The notes beneath the pieces were generated by a model that had not been told where the DNA came from, did no database searches, and was given only the letters and a program-made list of their open reading frames with translations. Below are positions 54,101 through 62,112 of a stretch of DNA of 64,000 bases, piece after piece (within the stretch, counting starts at the first letter, position 1; every line of letters begins with the position of its first letter). Position numbers and translations under genes: made by a program. Source of the stretch: Mycolicibacterium mageritense (GTDB lineage Bacteria > Actinomycetota > Actinomycetes > Mycobacteriales > Mycobacteriaceae); NCBI RefSeq assembly GCF_010727475.1, contig NZ_AP022567.1, positions 4,526,001-4,590,000 of the forward strand, given 5' to 3'.

Positions 54101-55543
54101 ATGACGGTACCGCGTGGGATCTCCCGTCAGACCTTCCTGCGCGGCGCGGTAGGAGCGTTGGCCGCCGGTGCGGTGCTCGGGACGAACCGGGCACATGCCG
54201 AACCTGCGGCCTCCGGTTGGGGTGACCTCTCCGCCGCCATCAGGGGCCCGGTGGTACTGCCGGACAACGGTCAATTCGGCTCCGCCAAGGCGGTTTTCAA
54301 CACCAACTTCAACGACCTGGCACCGGCCGCGGTCGTCGCTCCCACGTCGGCTTCGGAGGTGCAGAAGGCGATGGCTTTCGCTGCCGCCCACAACCTCAAG
54401 GTCGCTGCACGCGGTGGCGGGCACTCCTACGTGGGCGCGTCGACGGCGACCGGCGCCCTGGTGCTCGACCTACGGCAACTGCCCGGCGACATCCACTACG
54501 ACGCCGCGACCGGGTACGTCACGGTGACGCCCGCGACCGGGCTGTATGCGATTCACGAGGTGCTGGCCGGCGCCGGCCGGGGAATCCCGACGGGAACCTG
54601 CCCGACGGTCGGCGCGGCCGGGCATGCCCTGGGCGGCGGGCTCGGCGCGCAGTCCCGGCACGCGGGGTTGATGTGCGATCAACTGGTCTCGGCAACGGTG
54701 GTGCTGCCCGGTGGCGCGGGTGTCACCGCATCAGCCAACGAGCATCCCGATCTGTTCTGGGCGTTGCGCGGTGGTGGCGGCGGCAACTTCGGCGTGACGA
54801 CCGCGCTGACCTTCGCCACCTTTCCCGCCGGCGACGTGGATGCCGTGAGCCTCGATTTCCCGCTGCAGGCCTTCGCGCAGGTTCTGGTCGGGTGGCAGAA
54901 CTGGTTGCGGACCGCCGACCGCAACAGCTGGGCCCTGGCCGACACCATCACCGACCCCGGCGGCGCGCACTGCCGCATCCTGGCGACCTGCCCGGCCGGA
55001 TCAGGGGACGCCGTCGCGGCTGCCGTCACCAGAACGGTGGGATTGCAGCCGATGGGCGTGGACAAGCACACCTTCGATTACCTGGACCTGGTGCGATACC
55101 TGGCGGTCAACAACCTCAACCCGTCGCCGCTGGGCTACGTCGGCGGATCCGACGTCTTCACGTCGATCACCCCGGCCGTCGCCCAGGGGATCGCCGCGGC
55201 GTTCAATGCCTTTCCGAACGGGGCCGGTCGTCCGCTGGTGATCATGCACACCCTCGACGGCGCGCTCGCCACCGTCGGGCCGGGCGACACCGCCTTCCCG
55301 TGGCGGCGGCAATCCGCGCTCGTGCAGTGGTACGTCGAGACCTCCGGTTCCCCGGCGGCAGCGGCCCGCTGGCTCAACACCGCTCACCAGGCCGTCGCGC
55401 CATATTCGGTCGGCGGCTACGTGAACTATCTCGAAGCGAACCAACCGGCGTCGCGGTACTTCGGAGCCAATCTCTCCCGGCTGGCTGCCGTCCGGCAGAA
55501 GTACGACCCGGGCCGGATCATGTTCTCGGGTCTGAACTTCTGA
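54101..55543 (+). CDS. Exported FAD-linked oxidoreductase, berberine-bridge-enzyme type
   Basis: 480 residues. PCMH-type FAD-binding domain with AARGGGHSYVG (His for 8-alpha linkage) and GTCPTVGAAGHALGGG (Cys for 6-S linkage), so bicovalent FAD is expected; the C-terminal BBE motif contains GGYVNYLE and RYFGANLSRL. Members oxidise sugars, alcohols or natural products. The N-terminus is an export signal (about 1-33, AHA cleavage) with the Tat-like SRQTFLRG, in which the second Arg is Gln. ATG at 54101. Confidence 0.87.
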   Translation: MTVPRGISRQTFLRGAVGALAAGAVLGTNRAHAEPAASGWGDLSAAIRGPVVLPDNGQFGSAKAVFNTNFNDLAPAAVVAPTSASEVQKAMAFAAAHNLKVAARGGGHSYVGASTATGALVLDLRQLPGDIHYDAATGYVTVTPATGLYAIHEVLAGAGRGIPTGTCPTVGAAGHALGGGLGAQSRHAGLMCDQLVSATVVLPGGAGVTASANEHPDLFWALRGGGGGNFGVTTALTFATFPAGDVDAVSLDFPLQAFAQVLVGWQNWLRTADRNSWALADTITDPGGAHCRILATCPAGSGDAVAAAVTRTVGLQPMGVDKHTFDYLDLVRYLAVNNLNPSPLGYVGGSDVFTSITPAVAQGIAAAFNAFPNGAGRPLVIMHTLDGALATVGPGDTAFPWRRQSALVQWYVETSGSPAAAARWLNTAHQAVAPYSVGGYVNYLEANQPASRYFGANLSRLAAVRQKYDPGRIMFSGLNF

Positions 55544-55583
55544 TGCGGGAAGCGCCGGCTGACCGGACAGCGTTGTCTCCATC

Positions 55584-56174
55584 ATGACGAACAAGGCGTT
55601 TCCCCAGACCGCGGCGGCCACCGCCGCACTGGCGGTGGCTACCCGCTTCTACCCGCCGGCGCTGCTCAACCACTGCGTGCGGTCGTATCTGTGGGGCGTG
55701 AGGTACGCCGCGGCGCACGGCATCGCATTCGACGACGAGCTCTATTACGTCTCGGCGATGCTGCACGACATCGCCCTCACCGACCCGTTCGACAGCCACC
55801 GGGTGGCGTTCGAGGAAGCGGGCGGGGAGCTGGCGTGGGTGTTCGGGGTGGCGGCCGGTTGGCCGGCGGACCGGGCCGCCCGAGCGACGGAGATCATCGT
55901 GGAGCACATGCGCGCCGACGTCTCCGCGGACGCTGATCCCGAGTCCCACCTCCTGCAGGTTGCCACCGCCTGGGACGTCGCCGGACGACGCCCCGAGGAG
56001 TTCCCGCCCGAGGTCAGGGCCGAGATCCTCGCGGGCTATCCCCGGCAGGGATTCGGCAACGAGTTCCTGGCCTGCTTCGAAGACCAGGCGCGGCGCAAAC
56101 CGGACGGTGCCGCGGCCGCTTCGGTTGCCAACAACGGCGCCGAGCGCATCAGGGCCAACCCGCTCGACTCGTAG
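55584..56174 (+). CDS. HD-domain protein (cyanamide hydratase-like)
   Basis: 196-residue HD-superfamily metal-dependent hydrolase. The first His is in LNHCVRSYLWG, the HD pair in SAMLHDIAL, and further His/Asp residues in EEAGGELAWVF and EHMRAD. Similar proteins are annotated as cyanamide hydratases or phosphohydrolases; substrate unknown. It starts 40 bases after the oxidoreductase stop and could be co-transcribed. Confidence 0.8.
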   Translation: MTNKAFPQTAAATAALAVATRFYPPALLNHCVRSYLWGVRYAAAHGIAFDDELYYVSAMLHDIALTDPFDSHRVAFEEAGGELAWVFGVAAGWPADRAARATEIIVEHMRADVSADADPESHLLQVATAWDVAGRRPEEFPPEVRAEILAGYPRQGFGNEFLACFEDQARRKPDGAAAASVANNGAERIRANPLDS

Positions 56175-56255
56175 CTTCGCTGCACGCGTCGACCGTCGGC
56201 CCCCTAGCCTCGAGACGATGGGTCAGTCTCCGTTGGACGAGCGAGGGAACCGAGC

Positions 56256-57290
56256 ATGCGAGCAACCGTGATGTACCAGGCCGGCGACGTGCGGGTGGAG
56301 GACGTGCCCGACCCGACTTTGCGAGAACCGACCGACGCCATCGTGCGGATCACCCGCGCCTGCATCTGCGGCAGCGATCTGTGGCCGTACCAGTCCATGC
56401 CACACAAGGAGGGTGGCCGCCGGATGGGCCACGAGTTCATCGGTGTGGTCGAGGACGTCGGCGCCGACGTGTCCGGGCTCGGCCGCGGCGACGTCGTGGT
56501 GGCGCCTTTCGTGTGGGCCGACAACACGTGCGACTTCTGCCGTGAGGGCCTGCAGAACTCGTGCCGTCATGGCGGCGGGTGGGGTGCGCCCGGCGTCGAT
56601 GCCGGCCAGGGTGAGGCCGTGCGTGTTCCGCAAGCCCAGGGCACGCTCGTGAAGCTGCCCGTCGCCGAGGACTCGGCGTTGATGCCGTCCCTGCTGACCC
56701 TGTCCGACGTGTTCTGTACCGGCCACCACGGCGTGGTGACGGCCGGCGTGCGGCCGGGAACCTCCGTCACGGTGATCGGGGACGGCGCGGTGGGATTGTG
56801 CGCGGTGCTGGCCGCCAAACGGCTGGGTGCCGAGCAGATCATCCTGAACGGCCGCCACACGGTGCGGACCGACCTCGGGCGGGAGTTCGGCGCGACCGAC
56901 GTCGTGGCCGAACGTGGCGACGAAGCCGTCGAGAAGATCCGCGAACTCACCGGCGGTGACGGCACCCACGCTGTCATCGAATGCGTCGGGACCGAGCCGT
57001 CACTTGCCACGGCCCTCGACGCGGTCCGTGCAGGGGGCCGCGTCAGCCGGTTGGGGGTATCGCAATACACCGAGGTGCCAATGGGTTTCGGCACGTTCTT
57101 CCGGAACGTCACCCTCACCGGTGGCGTCGCGCCCGCCCGTGCCTACATCGAGGAACTCATGCCCGACGTGCTCGACGGCACCATCGAACCCGGCCGGGTC
57201 TTCGACCGCACCATCGGGCTCGACGAGACACCGGACGGGTACCGCGCCATGGCCGACCGCAAGGCGCTCAAGGTGTTGATCGAGCCATGA
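56256..57290 (+). CDS. Zinc-dependent alcohol dehydrogenase
   Basis: 344-residue medium-chain dehydrogenase. Catalytic zinc ligands CICGSD (Cys37-type) and GHEFIG; structural zinc site is reduced (NTCDFCREGLQNSC). NAD-binding GDGAVGLCAVLAAKRLGA. The next gene begins inside its stop codon (ATGA), so it is coupled to the enoyl-CoA hydratase-type enzyme. Substrate unknown. Confidence 0.9.
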   Translation: MRATVMYQAGDVRVEDVPDPTLREPTDAIVRITRACICGSDLWPYQSMPHKEGGRRMGHEFIGVVEDVGADVSGLGRGDVVVAPFVWADNTCDFCREGLQNSCRHGGGWGAPGVDAGQGEAVRVPQAQGTLVKLPVAEDSALMPSLLTLSDVFCTGHHGVVTAGVRPGTSVTVIGDGAVGLCAVLAAKRLGAEQIILNGRHTVRTDLGREFGATDVVAERGDEAVEKIRELTGGDGTHAVIECVGTEPSLATALDAVRAGGRVSRLGVSQYTEVPMGFGTFFRNVTLTGGVAPARAYIEELMPDVLDGTIEPGRVFDRTIGLDETPDGYRAMADRKALKVLIEP

Positions 57291-58066
57291 CCTTGCTGCT
57301 GCACGAGCGCGACGACCGCGGCGTCGTCACGCTGACGCTCAACCGCCCGCAGGCGTTCAACGCGCTGTCCGAGGACATGCTCGCGGCGCTCGGTGACGCC
57401 ATTTCCGCTCTGGCCCAGGATGATTCGGTGCGCGCCGTGGTGCTCGGAGCATCCGGCAAGGCGTTCTGTGCCGGCCACGACCTCAAGGAGATGCGGGCCG
57501 AGCCGTCCCTCGAGTATTACCAGCGGTTGTTCGCGCAGTGCACCGAGGTGATGTTGTCGATCCAGCGCCTACCCGTGCCGGTGATCGCGCGGGTTCACGG
57601 CCTCGCCACCGCGGCCGGGTGTCAGCTGGTCGCGATGTGTGATCTCGCGGTGGCGAGCCACGACGCGCGCTTCGCGGTCAGCGGCGTCAACGTCGGATTG
57701 TTCTGCGCGACACCGGCAGTGGCGTTGTCGCGCAACGTGCCTCGCAAACCCGCGTTCGAGATGCTGGTCACCGGCGAATTCATCTCAGCAGCACAGGCAC
57801 ACGCGCTGGGTCTGGTCAACAGGGTCGCGGCGCCGGAGGCGCTCGACGACGAGATCGAGGCGATGGTCGCGAGCATCGTCGCCAAGCCGGCGGTCGCCGT
57901 TGCCATGGGAAAGGCGTTGTTCTACCGGCAGCTCGAGGTCGGTATCGAGGCGGCCTACGACGACGCCGGTGCCACCATGGCCTGCAACATGGTGGATCCG
58001 AGCGCACTCGAAGGCGTTCAGGCGTTCATCGAGAAGCGCAAGCCGCAATGGGCGGCGCCGGTGTAG
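57287..58066 (+). CDS. Enoyl-CoA hydratase/isomerase family protein
   Basis: 259-residue crotonase-family protein. The oxyanion-hole segments are GKAFCAGHDLKEM and HGLATAAGCQLVAMCDLAVAS. One of the two hydratase Glu positions is occupied by Ala/Gly near GLATAAG, so isomerase or other crotonase chemistry is possible. Overlaps the preceding alcohol dehydrogenase by four bases; converges on the OsmC gene with eight bases between stops. Confidence 0.88.
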   Translation: MTLLLHERDDRGVVTLTLNRPQAFNALSEDMLAALGDAISALAQDDSVRAVVLGASGKAFCAGHDLKEMRAEPSLEYYQRLFAQCTEVMLSIQRLPVPVIARVHGLATAAGCQLVAMCDLAVASHDARFAVSGVNVGLFCATPAVALSRNVPRKPAFEMLVTGEFISAAQAHALGLVNRVAAPEALDDEIEAMVASIVAKPAVAVAMGKALFYRQLEVGIEAAYDDAGATMACNMVDPSALEGVQAFIEKRKPQWAAPV

Positions 58067-58074
58067 CGATCGAC

Positions 58075-58500
58075 TCACACCGCCGACGTGGTGATGTGGA
58101 CCTCCGAGGTCAGCGTCTGGTGGACGGGGCAGCGTTCGGCGATGTCCATCAACCGTTGCCGTTGGTCGGGGTCGAGGTCGCCGACCAGCTCGATCTCGCG
58201 GTCGATCTGATCGATCATGCCTTTCGTGGTCTCGCAGGCCTCGCAATCCTTGGCGTGAATGCGTGAGTGCCGCAACGTTACTCGCACCTGTTCGAGCGGC
58301 CAGCCTTTGCGCTTGGCATACATCCGCACCGTCATCGACGTGCATGCCCCGAGTCCGGCGAGGACCAGGTCATAGGGATTCGGGCCCTCGTCACCGCCGA
58401 CCGGGATTGGCTCGTCGGCGATGAACCGGTGGCGTCCCGCGGTGATCTCCTGGGTATAGGTGCCCGATCCGGTCTCCGTCACCGTGACCGCTGTTGTCAT
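58075..58500 (-). CDS. OsmC/Ohr-family peroxiredoxin-like protein
   Basis: 141-residue OsmC-type protein with the two redox cysteines Cys53 (GLGACTSM) and Cys124 (ERCPVHQT). Reduces organic hydroperoxides or acts in related redox reactions. It has its own start: ATG at 58500 with an excellent AAAGGGAGG five bases upstream. The sigma factor reading frame upstream runs into it without a stop, so it may also be made as the C-terminal part of a fusion. Confidence 0.9.
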   Translation of the reverse strand: MTTAVTVTETGSGTYTQEITAGRHRFIADEPIPVGGDEGPNPYDLVLAGLGACTSMTVRMYAKRKGWPLEQVRVTLRHSRIHAKDCEACETTKGMIDQIDREIELVGDLDPDQRQRLMDIAERCPVHQTLTSEVHITTSAV

Positions 58501-59466
58501 CCAAGCCTCCCTTTGCCGCCGAGCAGACGCGAAATTACCCGAGAACGCGCGATTAGGGGTACTTTCGCGCCTGCTCGCGAGGGACCGCTGATAGGCCATC
58601 CCGGCCAACGTCACGTCTACCGACCTCAACCGGTCCGGCTCGCCGATGATGTCGATCACGTGGATCCGCCCGTCCCGGATGGTCAGGCGCAGTAGGACTT
58701 TCAATCGGCCGGCCGGGGCGATGACAATCCCTGCGCCGCCGTCGAGCACCGCGACCTCGCCGCCGCGGGCCACTCCGGCGAAAAGCCGGGATTCCTCGAC
58801 GAACTCGCGTGCGCCCCGCAGCTCGGTGGAGATGTGCGCGGGAACGAGTACCCGGTCGACACGCCGTACCACGTCGGGGTGGAGGATTTTCAGCAGCGCT
58901 TCGAGATCGCCCTCTTGCGAGGCGGCCAGGAAGACTCGTGCTATCTGGAGATGCTCGGCTGTGGGACGAGGCGACACCGAGGGATCGCCGTGGACGCGTT
59001 CGCGGGCGCGGCTTGCGAGCTTCTTGGCTGCGTCCGGCGTGCGGTCGAGCAGCGCCGCGATGTCGTCGAAGGGCACGCCGAAGGCGTCGTGCAGGACGAA
59101 CGCGACGCGCTGGGCGGGGGACAGTCGGTCGAGCACGACCAGCAGCGCCCGCCCCACCGACTCGGCCATGGCCACCTCGTCTTCGGCGGCCGGGGCGGCA
59201 GGTGCGGTTCCGATGTGATCGGCTCCGAGCACCTCGGCACGGCGCTTCTGCTCGCGCAACCGGTCGAGGCATTCGTGTGCCGTGACGGTGGTGAACCAGC
59301 CCGTGGGATTGTCCACGTCGGAGACACCGTGCCTGCTGACCTTGAGCCACGCGGCCTGAACAGCGTCGTCGGCGTCATGAACCGAGCCCAGCAGGCGGTA
59401 GGCGACCGCGCGCAGGTGGCGGCGATCCTGCTCGAAGCGCACCGCCAACGCCTGTTCGTCGGTCAT
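58075..59466 (-). CDS. ECF sigma factor (SigJ/ECF41-like) whose frame continues into OsmC
   Basis: Open frame of 463 residues. Residues 1-160 are sigma regions 2 and 4 (AVAYRLLGSVHDADDAVQAAW; VAFVLHDAFGVPFDDIAALL). Residues about 165-290 form a SnoaL-like domain with variants of the DGGG and NPDKL motifs of ECF41 proteins (LDGGAG, EPDRL). After residue 295 the frame passes through a palindromic repeat (residues about 295-317) and then all of OsmC from Met323, with no stop. Either a true sigma-OsmC fusion is made, or the sigma gene lost its stop when the repeat was inserted. ATG at 59466 has AAAGG upstream. Divergent from a DoxX gene. Confidence 0.75.
   Translation of the reverse strand: MTDEQALAVRFEQDRRHLRAVAYRLLGSVHDADDAVQAAWLKVSRHGVSDVDNPTGWFTTVTAHECLDRLREQKRRAEVLGADHIGTAPAAPAAEDEVAMAESVGRALLVVLDRLSPAQRVAFVLHDAFGVPFDDIAALLDRTPDAAKKLASRARERVHGDPSVSPRPTAEHLQIARVFLAASQEGDLEALLKILHPDVVRRVDRVLVPAHISTELRGAREFVEESRLFAGVARGGEVAVLDGGAGIVIAPAGRLKVLLRLTIRDGRIHVIDIIGEPDRLRSVDVTLAGMAYQRSLASRRESTPNRAFSGNFASARRQREAWMTTAVTVTETGSGTYTQEITAGRHRFIADEPIPVGGDEGPNPYDLVLAGLGACTSMTVRMYAKRKGWPLEQVRVTLRHSRIHAKDCEACETTKGMIDQIDREIELVGDLDPDQRQRLMDIAERCPVHQTLTSEVHITTSAV
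58520..58577. repeat. Palindromic repeat inside the sigma-OsmC frame
   Basis: Arms CGAGCAGACGCGAAA (58520-58534) and TTTCGCGCCTGCTCG (58563-58577), one mismatch, 28-base loop. It shares outer sequence with the element at 53210-53267 (GCCGAGCAGACG and CTGCTCGCGAGGG). Unlike that copy, this one is read through as protein. Confidence 0.65.
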
Positions 59467-59544
59467 CGGGGTCACCTTTCGTGCGCGGCAAGCGTCAGTT
59501 AGGTGAACCACTATCCGACAACCGCCCACAGGGAGACGACAGCA

Positions 59545-59907
59545 ATGACCCTACAACTCGACATCGTCGCGGCCGTGATCGTCGTGGTCACCGCCGCCGC
59601 CAACGCGGCGATGGCTCTGGCCGACCTCATCGGTGCTCGGTTCGTACTGGCCAACTCCGCGGAGGTCGGCGTGCCACGGACCTGGGTTCCCACGCTGGGG
59701 CTGCTCAAGGCGGCGGGAGCCGCCGGACTACTGGTGGGCATGTTTGCTGTCCCACCGATCGGTTTCGCTGCCGCGGTCGGATTGACCGCGTTCTTCATCG
59801 GCGCGGTCGCCACCCACCTCAGGGCGCGGGTGTTCTACAACATCGCTTTCCCAACCGCGTTCCTCGTGCTCGCGGTGCTGTCGTTGGGAGCGTTTGCTGC
59901 GGGATGA
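59545..59907 (+). CDS. DoxX-like membrane protein
   Basis: 120-residue protein with four hydrophobic segments and the P-R-x-W-V-P-x-L-G-x-L-K-A-A-G-A-A-G-L pattern of the DoxX family. Such genes are common targets or neighbours of ECF41-type sigma factors, and it is divergent from the sigma factor here with 78 bases between starts, so it is probably its target. GGGAG ribosome site precedes the ATG. Confidence 0.8.
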   Translation: MTLQLDIVAAVIVVVTAAANAAMALADLIGARFVLANSAEVGVPRTWVPTLGLLKAAGAAGLLVGMFAVPPIGFAAAVGLTAFFIGAVATHLRARVFYNIAFPTAFLVLAVLSLGAFAAG

Positions 59908-59913
59908 GCCCCG

Positions 59914-60204
59914 CTATGCGCTGCGCCGGATGCCGCGCTTGAGCAGCAGCTCGCGTTCGGACTCGCTGAGGCCACCCCAGATGCCATAGGGCTCGCCGAC
60001 GGCGAGGGCGTGGGACCGGCACTGGGTGATCACGGGGCAGCTGCGGCACATCTCCTTGGCGCGCATCTCGCGGTGTGCTCGGGCGCGGCCACGTTCCCCG
60101 TCGGGATGAAAGAACATCGACGAATCGACACCACGGCAAAGTCCCTGCATCTGCCAATCCCAGATATCCGCGTTGGGCCCTGGTAGCTGCTGCGGCTGAG
60201 GCAT
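59914..60204 (-). CDS. whiB3: WhiB3 redox-sensing Fe-S regulator
   Basis: 96-residue WhiB protein. The four cluster cysteines are Cys23, Cys53, Cys56 and Cys62 and the family turn is GIWGG (75-79), with a basic C-terminal DNA-contact tail KRGIRR. WhiB3 senses NO, oxygen and redox state through a [4Fe-4S] cluster and binds SigA. Identity is supported by position next to the Rv3415c-like gene, sigD and rsdA. Converges on the DoxX gene. Confidence 0.93.
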   Translation of the reverse strand: MPQPQQLPGPNADIWDWQMQGLCRGVDSSMFFHPDGERGRARAHREMRAKEMCRSCPVITQCRSHALAVGEPYGIWGGLSESERELLLKRGIRRSA

Positions 60205-60636
60205 GTGAAAACCCCTCTCTGCGCGCCCAATTCACCAAATGGGCGGGCGTGAGTTGGTGGATCCGAACTGAGCACGTGTCGCCGATGACCTCTCGTGCAC
60301 ACAAACTAGGGGTGCTCAATAATTCCCGTCAATAGCCTGAACGTGTGCTCAATGACATACGCCCAGGTCGAGAATTTACATCACGTTCATCGTGGTGGTG
60401 CGCTCGTCGCGACAACCGTGTTAGACGTCGATCCCTTGTAGCAGGGTTTGTGCTGTTCATACTGGTCGGCGCCACGCGTCAATTTTCTAGCAGCCGGTAG
60501 GTAGTTGACATCGCATTAACATTCGAGCCATCAATTGTTAACTAATGCTCATAGCGCAATATTTGATACCCGGTTCTCGCGGTATCAGGTTCCCGCGGAC
60601 CTACCATTTCGGGTGGATTGATACCGTCGCAAATCG
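60205..60636. promoter_or_regulatory. Long divergent intergenic region between whiB3 and the Rv3415c-like gene
   Basis: No gene in this 432-base stretch. It is AT-rich for the genome (60360-60590). Visible elements are TTGACA at 60505-60510 without a convincing -10, and an inverted repeat TGATACC/GGTATCA (60564-60587, 10-base spacer) just before the Rv3415c-like gene. A long untranslated leader or several regulator sites for whiB3 are likely. Confidence 0.45.
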
Positions 60637-61434
60637 ATGAGCACAACCCTTGACACGGCAACCGTGCTGGCGAATGCCGCGTTCGGCGACCAACCCGGTT
60701 GCTGGCCGTTGCCTGCCGCGACCAGTGCGCGCGAGAGATGGCTCCGTGCGGTGGCTGCGGGAGGGCAGGGACGCTACGGGTGTGCGCTCGCCGAACTCGC
60801 CGAGATCCGACGTGCCGGGGCCGCAGATCCCGTGACGTCGCTCGCGTACAGCACGCAGGCGTCGTTCCACCGCCAACTCGGTGGGCACAACGTGGCGCGC
60901 GGCTTCGACGGCCTCGCGTGGGCGCACAGCGGAGGTACCGGTGAGGCCGCGGCCGACGCGCTCATCGGGCTCGCCGCCGACGCCCTCGGTGTCGGCAGGT
61001 TCGCGTTGTCGGGCCGCCTGCTGGAGCGGGCGCGCGAGCACGCCGGTGCCGCGGGCGGACGGCTGCCGGTGCGGCTGGCATGGGTGAGCGCCGAACTCGC
61101 GATGGCCCGCGGCGAGGGCTCGATCGCGGTCGGTCACGCCGAACAAGGCGTTGTCGCGGCCGCAGGGTTCGGCTCGACGCGCCACGCGGTGAAATCGGAT
61201 GTGGTGCTCGCTGCCGCGCTGTGCTGCGCGGGGCAGTTGGACCGTGCCCGCGCGGTGGCCGACGCGGCACTGCTGGTCGCCGAGCGCTGCGGAATCATCC
61301 CGCTGCGCTGGGCGTTGGCCTGTCTGCTGGCCGACATCGGCAGCACGACGCTCTCGACGGAAGAGGTCGTCGCCATCCGCGACGCCAGCGCCGATACAGT
61401 GCGACGCAGAGGCGGGGTGTGGTCCGGTCTTTGA
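60637..61434 (+). CDS. Conserved helical-repeat protein (Rv3415c-like)
   Basis: 265-residue Ala-rich protein made of paired helices (LLERAREHAGAAGG, DRARAVADAALLVAERCG), resembling TPR-type repeats. No catalytic motif. Position between whiB3 and sigD matches Rv3415c of M. tuberculosis, whose role is not known to me. Its start is ATG at 60637; an inverted repeat lies about 50 bases upstream. Confidence 0.75.
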   Translation: MSTTLDTATVLANAAFGDQPGCWPLPAATSARERWLRAVAAGGQGRYGCALAELAEIRRAGAADPVTSLAYSTQASFHRQLGGHNVARGFDGLAWAHSGGTGEAAADALIGLAADALGVGRFALSGRLLERAREHAGAAGGRLPVRLAWVSAELAMARGEGSIAVGHAEQGVVAAAGFGSTRHAVKSDVVLAAALCCAGQLDRARAVADAALLVAERCGIIPLRWALACLLADIGSTTLSTEEVVAIRDASADTVRRRGGVWSGL

Positions 61435-61533
61435 TGTAGCGCGGGCGGGGCCTCAGTCTGTTGATCGTTATTGTTTAGCTGAGCCAATCGCCGCGAGTGT
61501 CGGTACAACGTAACGCTGGAGAGATCGCCCACG

Positions 61534-62112
61534 ATGACAAGTTCGGGAGACCGTCTCGACATTGTCGTTGCTGAGGCAGTGAACGGTGATCGAAACGCCC
61601 TCCAGGAAGTGCTGGAGATCATTCGGCCGATTGTCGTTCGCTATGTCCGGGCGAGGATCGGGGCAACCGAGCGCAGTGGTCTTTCAGCTGATGACGTTGC
61701 GCAGGAGGTGTGCTTGGCCGCCATAACGGCGCTGCCGCGCTACAAAGATCAGGGACGCCCGTTCCTGGCCTTTGTCTATGGCATCGCTGCGCACAAGGTT
61801 GCTGACGCGCATCGCGCGGCGGCCCGCAACCGGGCTGACCCGACCGACGTGGTGCCTGAACGCTTCTCGCTGGATGCCGGACCCGAGCAGTCCGCACTGG
61901 ATTCGGAGTCGTCGGCGCGGATGGCCCAGCTGTTGTCGGTTCTGCCGGAGAAGCAGCGCGAGATCCTGATCCTGCGCGTCGTCGTCGGCATGAGCGCCGA
62001 AGAGACCGCCGAGGCGGTCGGCAGCACCGCGGGTGCGGTACGCGTGGCCCAGCACCGTGCGCTGGCGCGGCTGAAGACGGAGATCATGGCGACGGGACGC
62101 GACCATGCCTGA
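61534..62112 (+). CDS. sigD: ECF RNA polymerase sigma factor SigD
   Basis: 192-residue ECF sigma factor. Region 2 (DDVAQEVCLAAITALPRYKDQGRPFLAFVYGIAAHKVAD-type) and region 4 (LPEKQREILILRVVVGMSAEETAEAVGSTAGAVRVAQHRAL-type) are clear. In mycobacteria SigD controls cell-surface and starvation genes. It overlaps the anti-sigma gene rsdA by eight bases, so the pair is coupled and stoichiometry is fixed. Confidence 0.95.
   Translation: MTSSGDRLDIVVAEAVNGDRNALQEVLEIIRPIVVRYVRARIGATERSGLSADDVAQEVCLAAITALPRYKDQGRPFLAFVYGIAAHKVADAHRAAARNRADPTDVVPERFSLDAGPEQSALDSESSARMAQLLSVLPEKQREILILRVVVGMSAEETAEAVGSTAGAVRVAQHRALARLKTEIMATGRDHA

Noticed and set aside
61510..61537. SigD-type promoter (GTAACGCT) before sigD
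   Set aside because: The expected -10 would overlap the sigD start codon, so it cannot serve the chosen start unless translation begins further downstream; left as chance.
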